Below, piece by piece: positions 1-6,862 of a stretch of 15,378 bases of DNA (positions are counted from its first letter, which is position 1; each line of letters opens with the position of its first letter). The translations under genes were made by a program, and so were the position numbers. The notes under the pieces were generated by a model. The model worked only from the letters and a program-made list of their open reading frames with translations, was not told the origin of the DNA and did no database searches. Location of the stretch: NCBI GenBank assembly GCA_910586315.1, contig CAJUIP010000055.1:1-15378 (forward strand). The letters run 5' to 3'. The DNA comes from an uncultured Lachnospiraceae bacterium. Its GTDB lineage: Bacteria > Bacillota > Clostridia > Lachnospirales > Lachnospiraceae.

Positions 1-95
1 CATTTGAAGAGTATTCGTTTAAAAGTCTGGAAATAATAACTTGCCGTTATTTTGGATATATCCCAAGAGTGAAGATTAAAGCAAAAAGAACCTAA
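1..95 (+). CDS. Possible 3' end of an upstream gene (partial)
   Basis: The frame beginning at base 3 is open from the window edge to a TAA at 93-95, about 30 codons, and ends in a basic stretch (VKIKAKRT). The other two forward frames stop earlier (TAA at 34-36 in frame 1, TGA at 5-7 in frame 2). It could be the tail of a real gene whose start lies outside the window, or chance in AT-rich DNA. No family is recognisable from so short a piece. Confidence 0.2.
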   Translation, partial: FEEYSFKSLEIITCRYFGYIPRVKIKAKRT

Positions 96-109
96 GATCA
101 ATAATGTAA

Positions 110-139
110 TTGCCACAAACACGAGTTTTATGGTAAGAT
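110..139 (+). promoter_or_regulatory. Putative sigma-A promoter with extended -10 for the AAA-ATPase-like gene
   Basis: A TTGCCA -35 box (110-115) is followed after 18 bases by TAAGAT (134-139), preceded by TG plus one base (131-133), which is the extended -10 pattern. It lies about 105 bases upstream of the start codon at 246. It is read from sequence only. Confidence 0.45.
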
Positions 140-245
140 GAGACTAGAAATAGCATGAAGGTGAGAATACCTAGCCAAGGGAGATGTGACAAGAACCAGT
201 CTGGAGAGGAGAGAATTGGAGTGCCAGGGTAAGGAGGTAGATCTT

Positions 246-1868
246 ATGGGACTATATCTGAATCCGGGGAACGAAGCGTTCCGGCAGGCAGTGACGGATG
301 ATATTTACATTGACAAGACAAAGTTGATTGCTCTCATAAACCAGAGACTCAATCGAACAAGAGTAAAATATATCTGTGTAAGCTGCCCCCGCCGTTTTGG
401 AAAGTCTATGGCTGCGGATATGCTTGCTGCTTACTATGGGAAGGGCTGTGATTCAAGAGAATTATTTGCCGGCAGAAAAATTGAAAATGAGGAGTCGTTT
501 CTGACACATTTAAACCGGCATAATGTAATACGGCTGGATATTCAGCGTTTCCTCTTTGACGAATCCCATCTTGATATTTTTATCGACAAGATACAGGAAG
601 CAGTGATCCGGGAACTGGAAGCAGAATATGGCGGTTGTTTTGTCGCGGATCAATATGGTCTGCCTGGCGTGTTGGGGCAGATTTATGCCCATACAAAAGA
701 AGGGTTTATATTTATTATTGATGAATGGGACTGTGTGTTCCAGTTTGCGAAAGAACGGCAGGAGATACAAAAAGGTTATCTGGATTTCCTCCGAGGGCTT
801 TTTAAAGGCGCGGAATATGTGGAACTGGCATATATGACCGGGATACTTCCTATTAAGAAATATGGGGAATACAAGGTGAATTCTGCCGAAGGCAGAAGAG
901 AAGGCCCCCTGGGGGGCTCAGCTATTAATTTTTTTAAAGAATTTTCTATGCTGAATCCAGGGCCGTTTGCTGAATATTTTGGTTTCACGGAAGAGGAAGT
1001 AGAAATTCTTTGCGGGAAGTATGGCATAGACTATGGAAAAACAAAGGAGTGGTATGACGGTTATCTGATTGGAAATTTTCATATTTATAATCCCCAGGCT
1101 GTAACGGAACTGATGGACAGCAAAAGTTTTCGGAGTTATTGGACCGGGACGGAGACATATGAGGCTCTAAAGATTTATATTGACATGAATTTTGACGGGT
1201 TAAAGGAATCTGTGATCGGTATGCTCAGCGATGTGCGCTGTGGGATAGATCCGTCTACGTGTCAAAATGATATGACCACTTTTAAAAGCAGAGATGACGT
1301 GCTTACCTTATTGCTGCACCTTGGTTATCTGTCCTTTGATGAAAAGACGTCAGAAGTATTTATCCCGAACCAGGAGATTGCCAGAGAGTTTATGAGGTCC
1401 GTCAAAGCAGGAGGATGGGACGGGCTGGTACAAGTGCTAAAGCGTTCGGATGGACTGCTTCAAAGCACCTGGGAACTGGATGGGGAAGCCGTTGCCCAGG
1501 GAGTAGCCGCGATTCACAATGAGACGGCCTCCATGCTCAAATACAACAATGAGAATTCCCTTACCTGCACGGTTCTAATGGCCTATTACAGCGCAAAAGC
1601 TTATTATATGAATCTGCTTCTGGAACTGCCATCGGGGAAAGGATTTGCGGATGTGGTGTACCTGACAAAACGGAATATGGACAGACCGGCCCTGGTGGTG
1701 GAATTGAAATGGAATCAGTCAGCCAAAGGAGCCATCGCTCAGATTAAAGACAAACAGTATGCAGACTGGCTGGAGGGATATACAGGGAAGATCCTTTTGG
1801 TAGGAAGCAGTTATGACGAAAAGAAAGGTCATACTTGTGTGATTGAGGAATATAAACTCAATATTTAA
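246..1868 (+). CDS. AAA-ATPase-like protein with C-terminal PD-(D/E)XK nuclease-type domain
   Basis: A 540-residue protein of the family pairing an N-terminal AAA-ATPase-like domain (PF09820 type) with a C-terminal PD-(D/E)XK domain (PF08011/DUF1703 type). The start at 246 is preferred over GTG at 186 because AAGGAGGT (231-238) sits 7 bases before it and because family members begin like MGLYLNPGNEAF. The Walker A-type loop is at about residues 48-54 (PRRFGKS) and Walker B at 154-162 (FIFIIDEWD). The nuclease-type core is visible as D469, E486-L-K488 and a downstream Gln (Q499), so the catalytic pattern is complete. The family is widespread and multicopy in gut Clostridia and Bacteroidetes. 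Its cellular role is not settled; links to mobile elements or nucleic-acid cleavage are proposals. The gene stands alone with its own promoter and terminator and appears intact. Confidence 0.88.
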   Translation: MGLYLNPGNEAFRQAVTDDIYIDKTKLIALINQRLNRTRVKYICVSCPRRFGKSMAADMLAAYYGKGCDSRELFAGRKIENEESFLTHLNRHNVIRLDIQRFLFDESHLDIFIDKIQEAVIRELEAEYGGCFVADQYGLPGVLGQIYAHTKEGFIFIIDEWDCVFQFAKERQEIQKGYLDFLRGLFKGAEYVELAYMTGILPIKKYGEYKVNSAEGRREGPLGGSAINFFKEFSMLNPGPFAEYFGFTEEEVEILCGKYGIDYGKTKEWYDGYLIGNFHIYNPQAVTELMDSKSFRSYWTGTETYEALKIYIDMNFDGLKESVIGMLSDVRCGIDPSTCQNDMTTFKSRDDVLTLLLHLGYLSFDEKTSEVFIPNQEIAREFMRSVKAGGWDGLVQVLKRSDGLLQSTWELDGEAVAQGVAAIHNETASMLKYNNENSLTCTVLMAYYSAKAYYMNLLLELPSGKGFADVVYLTKRNMDRPALVVELKWNQSAKGAIAQIKDKQYADWLEGYTGKILLVGSSYDEKKGHTCVIEEYKLNI

Positions 1869-1872
1869 AATG

Positions 1873-1918
1873 AAACCGCCTTGGTGAAATTTGACACCTT
1901 GGCGGTTTTATATTTTTT
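1873..1918 (+). terminator. Rho-independent terminator after the AAA-ATPase-like gene
   Basis: The arms are AAACCGCC-TT-GGTG (1873-1886) and CACC-TT-GGCGGTTT (1895-1908). They pair as 8 bp plus 4 bp around a TT/TT internal loop, with an 8-base apical loop and a T-rich tail (TTATATTTTTT). It begins 5 bases after the stop codon. Confidence 0.85.
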
Positions 1919-1987
1919 GTTTGAAAAGATTAATTGGGTATTGACACGTTTTTTGGAATAAGATTGAGATCCCACAAGCATACTACG

Positions 1988-2034
1988 GATATAGGAGGAT
2001 GGGTAGGGATTCTTCTAAGAATTCCTCCTACATC
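1988..2034. repeat. Inverted repeat with nested hairpin upstream of the yyaL-like gene
   Basis: The arm GATATAGGAGGA (1988-1999) is complementary at 11 of 12 positions to TCCTCCTACATC (2023-2034). A nested perfect stem ATTCTT/AAGAAT (2009-2014 with 2017-2022) can extend with GG/CC pairs, so two mutually exclusive folds are possible. There is no T-run after it, so it is not a standard terminator. A perfect TTGACA lies upstream at 1941-1946, but only a poor -10 match follows it. The element could be a leader structure or a small repeat; its function is unknown. Confidence 0.5.
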
Positions 2035-2104
2035 TATGTCAAAAAAGAATACGTCTGCCGCCTGTTTTCATTGGCTGTAAACGTATGATATGAGGAAGGA
2101 TAGC

Positions 2105-4057
2105 ATGAGCAATCATCTGAAGAATGAGACAAGCCCGTATCTCTTACAGCATGCAGAGAATCCTGTAAACTGGTATCCATGGTGTACAGAAGCGTTTGAG
2201 AGAGCGAGGAAAGAGGAGAAGCCGATTTTCCTCAGTATCGGTTACAGCACCTGCCACTGGTGCCATGTTATGGCCCACGAAAGCTTTGAAAACGAAAGGA
2301 TAGCGGAAATTCTCAACAGATACTTCATTTCCATAAAGGTAGATCGTGAGGAGCGTCCGGATATTGACAGCGTATATATGGCGGTGTGCCAGGCGTTTAC
2401 CGGAAGCGGCGGCTGGCCCATGAGTATCTTCATGACATGGGAGAAGAAGCCTTTTTGGGCAGGCACTTACTTTCCGGTGGAGTCCCAGTACGGCAGGCCT
2501 GGATTTTTGGATTTGCTAAAGGGAATCGCCGCAAAGTGGAGCAGCCGCCGGGAAGAGCTTCTTCATTCGGCGGATTCCGTCATTGCCCATATGCTGCAAT
2601 CGAAGCCGGATGTCAAAGATACAGAAAAAGGCGATCTTTTCCGGAAAGCGGTCGAGATGTTCTCCCACAGCTTTGACCGCATATGTGGCGGATTCGGGAC
2701 AGCCCCCAAGTTTCCTGTTCCGCATAATTTTCTGTTTTTGATGCAGTACGCAAAAAAGAATCGGAATCCGGCTGTGCTGGAAATGGTGGAGATAACCCTT
2801 CTTCAGATGCGAAAGGGAGGGATCTTTGACCATATCGGATATGGGTTCTCCAGATATTCCACGGACCGGTATTTTCTTGCCCCGCATTTTGAGAAAATGC
2901 TGTATGACAACGCACTGCTCATCATCGCGTATGCATCGGCGTATTCCATGACTCGAAATAAGGTGTATCTGGATACGGCCGAAAAGACAGCTCTCTATGT
3001 ATGCAGGGAGTTAACCTCAGAAGAAGGAGGGTTTTACAGCGCCCAGGATGCTGACAGCCAGGGTGTGGAGGGGAAGTACTATACCTTTTCCCTCTCTGAG
3101 ATTACAAGCGTTTTGGGAGAAGAACAGGGAAAGGCCTTTTCCCGTTCCTTTGATATTACAGAAAGCGGGAATTTTGAGGGTGTCAATATCCCGAACCGCT
3201 TAAAGAGCAATGATTTGGATAAGGACTTTGGCGATGAAATTGAGACGTTGTACCGCTACCGGAAGAAGCGGGCAGCGCTGCATCTGGATAATAAGATTTT
3301 AACTTCCTGGAATTCCATGATGATCGGGGCAATGGCAATCCTTTACAGGGTTTCCGGGGACGAAAGATATTTAGAAAGGGCGGTTGACGGGCAGCTGTTT
3401 ATCGAGCGGAACCTGTGTGAGAACTCCACGCTTTACACAAGCTGGTGTAATGGGAGACATTCTGACAACAGCGTTTTGGATGATTATGCATTTTATACGG
3501 CTGCGCTGATGGAACTGTATCATTCTACCTTAGACAGGGAGTACCTGAAAAAGGCGGAGCAGTTTTTCCTTGAGGCAGTAAGACGGTTTGCCGATGATGA
3601 AGCAGGCGGCTTTTACCTTTCGGACCGGGGCAGCGCAGAGCTTTTCATGAATCCCAAGGAAACGTATGACGGGGCGGTTCCAAGTGGAAATTCTGTCATG
3701 GCATACAACACTGTAAGGCTGTATCAGCTAACCCGGCGGGAAGAATACAAAGAACTCGCAGAAAGGCAGATTGCGTATATGGCTCCTCTGGCCTGGGAGT
3801 ATCCTGTGGGATACAGCTTGTTTCTGTTTGCAAAGCTTTTGTATGAAGAACCGCCGGAGCACATTGTGATTGCTGTGAAGGACAGAAAGGAGCTGGAGAG
3901 CATAAAAGGGCAGCTTCCTCTGCTGGCCAATGTGATTGTGGTTTCAGAAGACAGGGACTATCCGTTGTTAAATAACCGGATGACATTTTATGTATGCAAA
4001 GACTATACCTGCCTTGCGCCGTCCAACAGCTTTTTGGAGGGGGAAAGAGGAAGGTAG
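2105..4057 (+). CDS. Thioredoxin-domain protein of the YyaL/SPATA20 (DUF255) family
   Basis: A 650-residue protein matching the widely conserved YyaL/spermatogenesis-associated protein 20 family. The N-terminal thioredoxin-like DUF255 domain (about residues 3-165) carries the family hallmark NHLKNETSPYLLQHAENPV and a CHWC redox-type motif at 50-53. The rest resembles the alpha/alpha-barrel seen in N-acylglucosamine 2-epimerase-like and glycosidase-like folds. Start 2105 is preferred over ATG 2090 because AGGAAGGA (2093-2100) then serves as the ribosome binding site and because homologues begin MSNHL. The biochemical function is not established; a redox role is inferred from CxxC. No signal peptide is visible, so it is probably cytoplasmic. 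Its last 55 bp overlap the 3' end of the convergent kinase gene. Length is near the usual 650-690 residues, so it looks intact. Confidence 0.93.
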   Translation: MSNHLKNETSPYLLQHAENPVNWYPWCTEAFERARKEEKPIFLSIGYSTCHWCHVMAHESFENERIAEILNRYFISIKVDREERPDIDSVYMAVCQAFTGSGGWPMSIFMTWEKKPFWAGTYFPVESQYGRPGFLDLLKGIAAKWSSRREELLHSADSVIAHMLQSKPDVKDTEKGDLFRKAVEMFSHSFDRICGGFGTAPKFPVPHNFLFLMQYAKKNRNPAVLEMVEITLLQMRKGGIFDHIGYGFSRYSTDRYFLAPHFEKMLYDNALLIIAYASAYSMTRNKVYLDTAEKTALYVCRELTSEEGGFYSAQDADSQGVEGKYYTFSLSEITSVLGEEQGKAFSRSFDITESGNFEGVNIPNRLKSNDLDKDFGDEIETLYRYRKKRAALHLDNKILTSWNSMMIGAMAILYRVSGDERYLERAVDGQLFIERNLCENSTLYTSWCNGRHSDNSVLDDYAFYTAALMELYHSTLDREYLKKAEQFFLEAVRRFADDEAGGFYLSDRGSAELFMNPKETYDGAVPSGNSVMAYNTVRLYQLTRREEYKELAERQIAYMAPLAWEYPVGYSLFLFAKLLYEEPPEHIVIAVKDRKELESIKGQLPLLANVIVVSEDRDYPLLNNRMTFYVCKDYTCLAPSNSFLEGERGR

Positions 4058-5856
4058 ACCGAAGAATAAAACACGCCGTCTTTATCCTCAAAACTGCAGT
4101 TTCCTCCGTACTTTTCTACCACAGACCGTACCGAAATAAGTCCTGTTCCTCCCCCTGGCTTTGAAGAGCAGAAAATGCCTTCCGCCGTCTTTGACACAGA
4201 ACGGAAGCTATTGTCCATGGTAATGGTAAGAACCCCGTTAAACTGACGGCTCCGTAATGTGAGAAATGGTTTGTCTGCCACTTTGCATGCTTCAATCCCG
4301 TTTTCCAGAAAATTTCCAATAATCACACAGAGATCACTTGCCGGCACCTGGCCTGTATCTGCCGGAATATTCAGCTGAATGACGACAGGAATCCCGGCCT
4401 CGCGGGCCACTGTCTGATAGTAAAAGGCCAGTGCGTTTACAGCCTCATTTTCGCACAGATTTCCGAGAAATCCTTCCGGAATCTCTGCGGACACCTGATC
4501 TAAATAGGCCATAAGATTTTCCTTCTCCTCATCCCCTCTGACCGCCCATTGGCGAATAGCCGCCATATGATGTTTCAGGTCATGGCGCTGTCTTTGAAGG
4601 GCAGATGACATTTCAGTCAGCATTTGATACCTGTCCTTCTGCGCCTCAACCTGTTTCTCCATAAGGGAAACTTCAAATGCCAGCTGGTGGTTTTTCATCT
4701 TTAACGTGAACGTATCCCGGATAAAATATCCGCAAAGAATGGACACCATAACAAGAGAGGTCAGAACCCCGATCTGAAAGAAAAAGGACTTCTGTACATT
4801 CCACTCAAACACATAATAATTGGCAACCTCCAGAAGGGAAAAAAGTGCCACGACTGCCACAGGGAGAAAAAACCGCCGGGCTACAGGACTATGATATTTT
4901 ATACTTTCCCGCAGGATGCAAAAACCGCACAGACAAAAGGTCAGAGGAACCAAAATATGAAACAGATACATGGTTTTTGACAGAGAGGCGATTCCCGCAA
5001 GCTGAGCAATGACGGCCAGACAGACAGCCGTTTCCAGAACCAGGCATTGAATACTCATAAGACGCCTCTGGTGTTCTCCGAATAGAATCAGACAAAACTT
5101 TGTCATGGGAACAGCCATGGTAAAAAGGCCGCAAAATGCCATGATATACAGAATATTTGCGTTTTCAACCAGAAGTCCTGTGAAGTTACATTCTCCTATA
5201 ACCCAGATTCCGGTGCAAAGGGAAAAAAGCCCCAGCCAGAAAAGGGCAATTCCTTTTTTCTCAAACCGGGCAGCGGCAAAGGCCATAAGCCACAGAAAAA
5301 TCCCTAAAACCACAAGTACGCCGGCAAAAGCAAGAGAAAATCCCATGGCCGACCAAAGGTGTTTTAAAATAGCCTCAGGGCTCCCTATGAGCACGGGATG
5401 GAGCGCCATCTGATTCCTCTGGGAAGGAGAGAGGTATTCAAACGTCAGAGTTGTATCCCCATCCGTATCCGGCAGACGAAACAATGTTACTTTTGTAGGC
5501 GGATCCAGCAAAAAAGCCGGAAAACTTCCATCCTGGCCATACTGAAATATCAGTTCTCCGTCTGCATAAACCCGCAGAGGAGCGTATACGGTTTTCAGAT
5601 AGATATAATCCCCTTTCCGCCGCTTAGCCTGGGCAGTGAGGGTTACGGGAGTACGGCTGACGGGGCAGGGAAGCGACACGGGGAGAGACAATTCTTTTCC
5701 CTCCCACTGCCACTGGGTTATAGTCTGCAGCCGGGTATCCTGCTTTCCGCTGCCGAAATCCCCGGTATCAAAAAGCAGGATAAGAAATAATATGCTGATG
5801 AGACATAAAACAGATGCTGGCAGAAGCACAGCAGTAAAACGGCTGAATTTATTCAT
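4003..5856 (-). CDS. Membrane sensor histidine kinase, 7TM (DISM-like) sensor with GHKL ATPase domain
   Basis: A 617-residue kinase. Helix TM1 is at about residues 8-30. An extracytoplasmic beta-rich region (about 31-165) follows, then a multi-helix membrane block (about 167-380) laid out like 7TMR-DISM sensors, and a coiled-coil linker (385-422). The phospho-acceptor region is RHDLKHH, with H425 the likely site. The GHKL ATPase domain (HATPase_c_5 type) has an N-box at 512-523 (IIGNFLENGIEA; N515, N519), a DN pair at 548-549 and the glycine-rich lid GGGTGL at 568-573. This layout is typical of kinases that partner LytTR regulators, but no response regulator lies in the window. AAGGAG (5863-5868 on the reverse strand) supports the start, and a strong promoter lies just upstream. 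The 3' end overlaps the convergent yyaL-like gene by 55 bp. The ligand is unknown. Confidence 0.9.
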   Translation of the reverse strand: MNKFSRFTAVLLPASVLCLISILFLILLFDTGDFGSGKQDTRLQTITQWQWEGKELSLPVSLPCPVSRTPVTLTAQAKRRKGDYIYLKTVYAPLRVYADGELIFQYGQDGSFPAFLLDPPTKVTLFRLPDTDGDTTLTFEYLSPSQRNQMALHPVLIGSPEAILKHLWSAMGFSLAFAGVLVVLGIFLWLMAFAAARFEKKGIALFWLGLFSLCTGIWVIGECNFTGLLVENANILYIMAFCGLFTMAVPMTKFCLILFGEHQRRLMSIQCLVLETAVCLAVIAQLAGIASLSKTMYLFHILVPLTFCLCGFCILRESIKYHSPVARRFFLPVAVVALFSLLEVANYYVFEWNVQKSFFFQIGVLTSLVMVSILCGYFIRDTFTLKMKNHQLAFEVSLMEKQVEAQKDRYQMLTEMSSALQRQRHDLKHHMAAIRQWAVRGDEEKENLMAYLDQVSAEIPEGFLGNLCENEAVNALAFYYQTVAREAGIPVVIQLNIPADTGQVPASDLCVIIGNFLENGIEACKVADKPFLTLRSRQFNGVLTITMDNSFRSVSKTAEGIFCSSKPGGGTGLISVRSVVEKYGGNCSFEDKDGVFYSSVYLPLSPSKKLLDGARQV

Positions 5857-5876
5857 AATTTTCTCCTTCAGAATAA

Positions 5877-5905
5877 ATTATACCACTCTCACAGCCGCTT
5901 TTGAA
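5877..5905 (-). promoter_or_regulatory. Promoter of the sensor kinase gene (extended -10)
   Basis: On the minus strand a perfect TATAAT (5877-5882) is preceded by TGG (5883-5885), giving an extended -10. TTCAAA (5900-5905) lies 17 bases upstream as a partial -35. The start codon is about 20 bases downstream of the -10, so the leader is very short. Confidence 0.75.
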
Positions 5906-5918
5906 GCCTCTATTTTAC

Positions 5919-5942
5919 ATGAAAAATGATATGAAAAATGAT
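5919..5942. repeat. Perfect 12-bp tandem duplication upstream of the kinase promoter
   Basis: ATGAAAAATGAT occurs twice back to back (5919-5930 and 5931-5942). It lies between the kinase -35 box and the neighbouring terminator. The A/T-tracts could act as an UP element or a regulator site for the kinase promoter, or may simply be slippage. Confidence 0.7.
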
Positions 5943-5990
5943 AAAAAGACCATCTGATCCAGCCGCTCCTGGTTTGATGGTCTTTTTATA
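5943..5990 (-). terminator. Rho-independent terminator of the small coiled-coil gene (symmetric)
   Basis: AAAAAGACCATC (5943-5954) is perfectly complementary to GATGGTCTTTTT (5976-5987), with an inner CCAG/CTGG stem (5959-5962 with 5969-5972). A/T runs flank both sides, so it could work in either direction. The gene it naturally ends is the minus-strand small gene whose stop is at 6046. It also insulates the kinase promoter. Confidence 0.85.
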
Positions 5991-6045
5991 AGGTTTCATA
6001 AGGTTACAATGATGTATGCTGCTCCCGATAATTGTTTTTCTGTGA

Positions 6046-6333
6046 TTAGGATTCGCTGGAAAGAAAAGCCAGAATCTCCTCCGCAGATTTTTCTGATTCT
6101 TCCATTGCTTTTAACAGTTTGGCCTTATTCTCTTTCATGGCCTTTTTAGCGGCGGCGGCAGCGGCCCTTCTTTCTTTCACGGCAGCGGCTTTTTCCGCTT
6201 TTAACTGCTCTTTATAGACGATTTTTAATTCCTCTTTTGCAGCTTTTAAGTCAGATTCCATTTTCGTGATTTTTTCGTGCAGCCTTAAAGCTTTGCCCGT
6301 ATAAATGATTTCCTTTTTTGGTCCTCTTGGCAT
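6046..6333 (-). CDS. Small Lys/Ala/Glu-rich coiled-coil protein, hypothetical
   Basis: A 95-residue, highly charged protein starting MPRGPKKEIIYTGKALRL. The start at 6333 is chosen over an upstream ATG (6384) because AAAGGAGG (6341-6348 on the reverse strand) lies 7 bases before it, whereas the -10 box of the likely promoter overlaps the upstream start. Residues about 14-80 are almost pure helix former with an AAAAAAKKAMKENKAK stretch and heptad-like spacing, predicting a coiled coil. The C-terminus (about 78-95) is an acidic amphipathic tail ending SAEEILAFLSSES. No catalytic motif, signal peptide or membrane segment is visible. Short proteins with a basic MPRxPKK start and a helical tail occur in Clostridia, and nucleic-acid binding is a possible but unproven role. 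It is monocistronic, with its own promoter and terminator. Confidence 0.75.
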   Translation of the reverse strand: MPRGPKKEIIYTGKALRLHEKITKMESDLKAAKEELKIVYKEQLKAEKAAAVKERRAAAAAAKKAMKENKAKLLKAMEESEKSAEEILAFLSSES

Positions 6334-6379
6334 TTGGTGCCCTCCTTTGAATGAAATGTATTTAGAAACTGATAAAATA

Positions 6380-6408
6380 ATCATACAATAACTTTATGCA
6401 GTTGTAAA
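6380..6408 (-). promoter_or_regulatory. Promoter of the small coiled-coil gene
   Basis: On the minus strand TTTACA (6403-6408) and TATGAT (6380-6385) are separated by exactly 17 bases, each a 5-of-6 match to consensus. Transcription would start near 6373, about 40 bases before the chosen start codon. Confidence 0.8.
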
Positions 6409-6763
6409 GGAGAGATATTTTTATGGCAGCATATCTTTGTTTTTTTGTAAGTATTCTATGAAGTATTTACTTGCAATCGGTAAACTGTCCTTATCTTTAG
6501 TTGATATTATGTCTTATGACAGAGTAAAAGAATAATAGCAAAAGCGATGTCTTTTCTTGTAAATGAAAAACCTGTCATGGCTGTTATGGCAGGAAAGGCG
6601 AAAGTAAACATATGAAACGATTTACACAAGTCTATACCGCCGGAGGAATTGACACAGTAACGTGCCGGATAATGGAAATATCAATGAAACTTAGAGTAAA
6701 TTTTTTTGCGGACATGATTGAAAAGTCCTTTAAAAAATATTACTGGTAAAGCATGAAAGGATA
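6409..6763. other. AT-rich gene-free spacer
   Basis: No convincing gene is present. The spacer contains a 12-codon frame at 6423-6461 and a 22-codon frame at 6547-6615 whose TGA overlaps the ATG of a 45-codon frame at 6612-6749. None has a well-placed ribosome binding site or a recognisable product. It also contains one hairpin (6571-6593), listed separately. An isolated TTGACA at 6649-6654 has no properly spaced -10. Confidence 0.6.
6566..6593 (-). terminator. Possible minus-strand terminator hairpin
   Basis: CCTGTCAT (6571-6578) pairs with ATGGCAGG (6586-6593) over 8 bp with one wobble and a 7-base loop. Read on the minus strand it is followed by TTTTTCATTT, the form of an intrinsic terminator. 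No minus-strand gene is evident upstream of it, so it may end an unannotated antisense transcript or be chance. Confidence 0.35.
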
Positions 6764-6772
6764 TGCTAAAAT
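6764..6772 (+). promoter_or_regulatory. Extended -10 promoter element for the structured leader
   Basis: TGCTAAAAT matches an extended -10 (TG at 6764-6765, hexamer TAAAAT at 6767-6772). No good -35 box lies at 17-18 bases, so strength is uncertain. Transcription would begin near 6779, exactly at the outer stem of the following RNA-like structure. Confidence 0.45.
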
Positions 6773-6778
6773 ACAAAA

Positions 6779-6862
6779 TAAAAGTTCAGTCGCTTCATAA
6801 AACAGATGCCGCATGCTTCTTGTCCGCGGTACGCGGGCAGGGAGATACAAGGCTGAACTTTT
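6779..6862 (+). ncRNA. Candidate structured RNA (leader element or small RNA), family not recognised
   Basis: The outer stem is perfect: AAAAGTTCAG (6780-6789) pairs with CTGAACTTTT (6853-6862). Inside it, CTTCTTGTCCGCG (6816-6828) pairs with CGCGGGCAGGGAG (6832-6844) over 13 bp, allowing T-G wobbles, around a 3-base loop. The remaining inner segment (6790-6815) could form a third arm or a ligand pocket. An extended -10 ends 7 bases before the outer stem. I tried to match it by eye to c-di-GMP, THF, glycine, purine, ZTP and other riboswitch consensus patterns and to small ribozymes, and found no fit. It could be a new leader RNA, a small RNA ending at the short T-run, or an inverted-repeat element. 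Confidence 0.5.

Noticed and set aside
186..245. Upstream GTG start extending the AAA-ATPase-like protein by 20 residues
   Set aside because: The strong AAGGAGGT at 231-238 fits ATG 246, and the extra residues do not resemble the family N-terminus.
1941..1970. Promoter for the yyaL-like gene based on a perfect TTGACA
   Set aside because: No acceptable -10 box lies 16-18 bases downstream; the best (TGAGAT at 18) matches only 3 of 6 positions.
6423..6461. 12-codon hydrophobic peptide frame preceded by AAAGGAGAG
   Set aside because: The apparent ribosome binding site overlaps the -35 region of the leftward promoter at 6380-6408 and no forward promoter is seen.
6547..6749. Two overlapping short frames (22 and 45 codons) sharing an ATGA junction
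   Set aside because: There is no well-spaced ribosome binding site, no recognisable protein, and the region is AT-rich with spacer-like composition.
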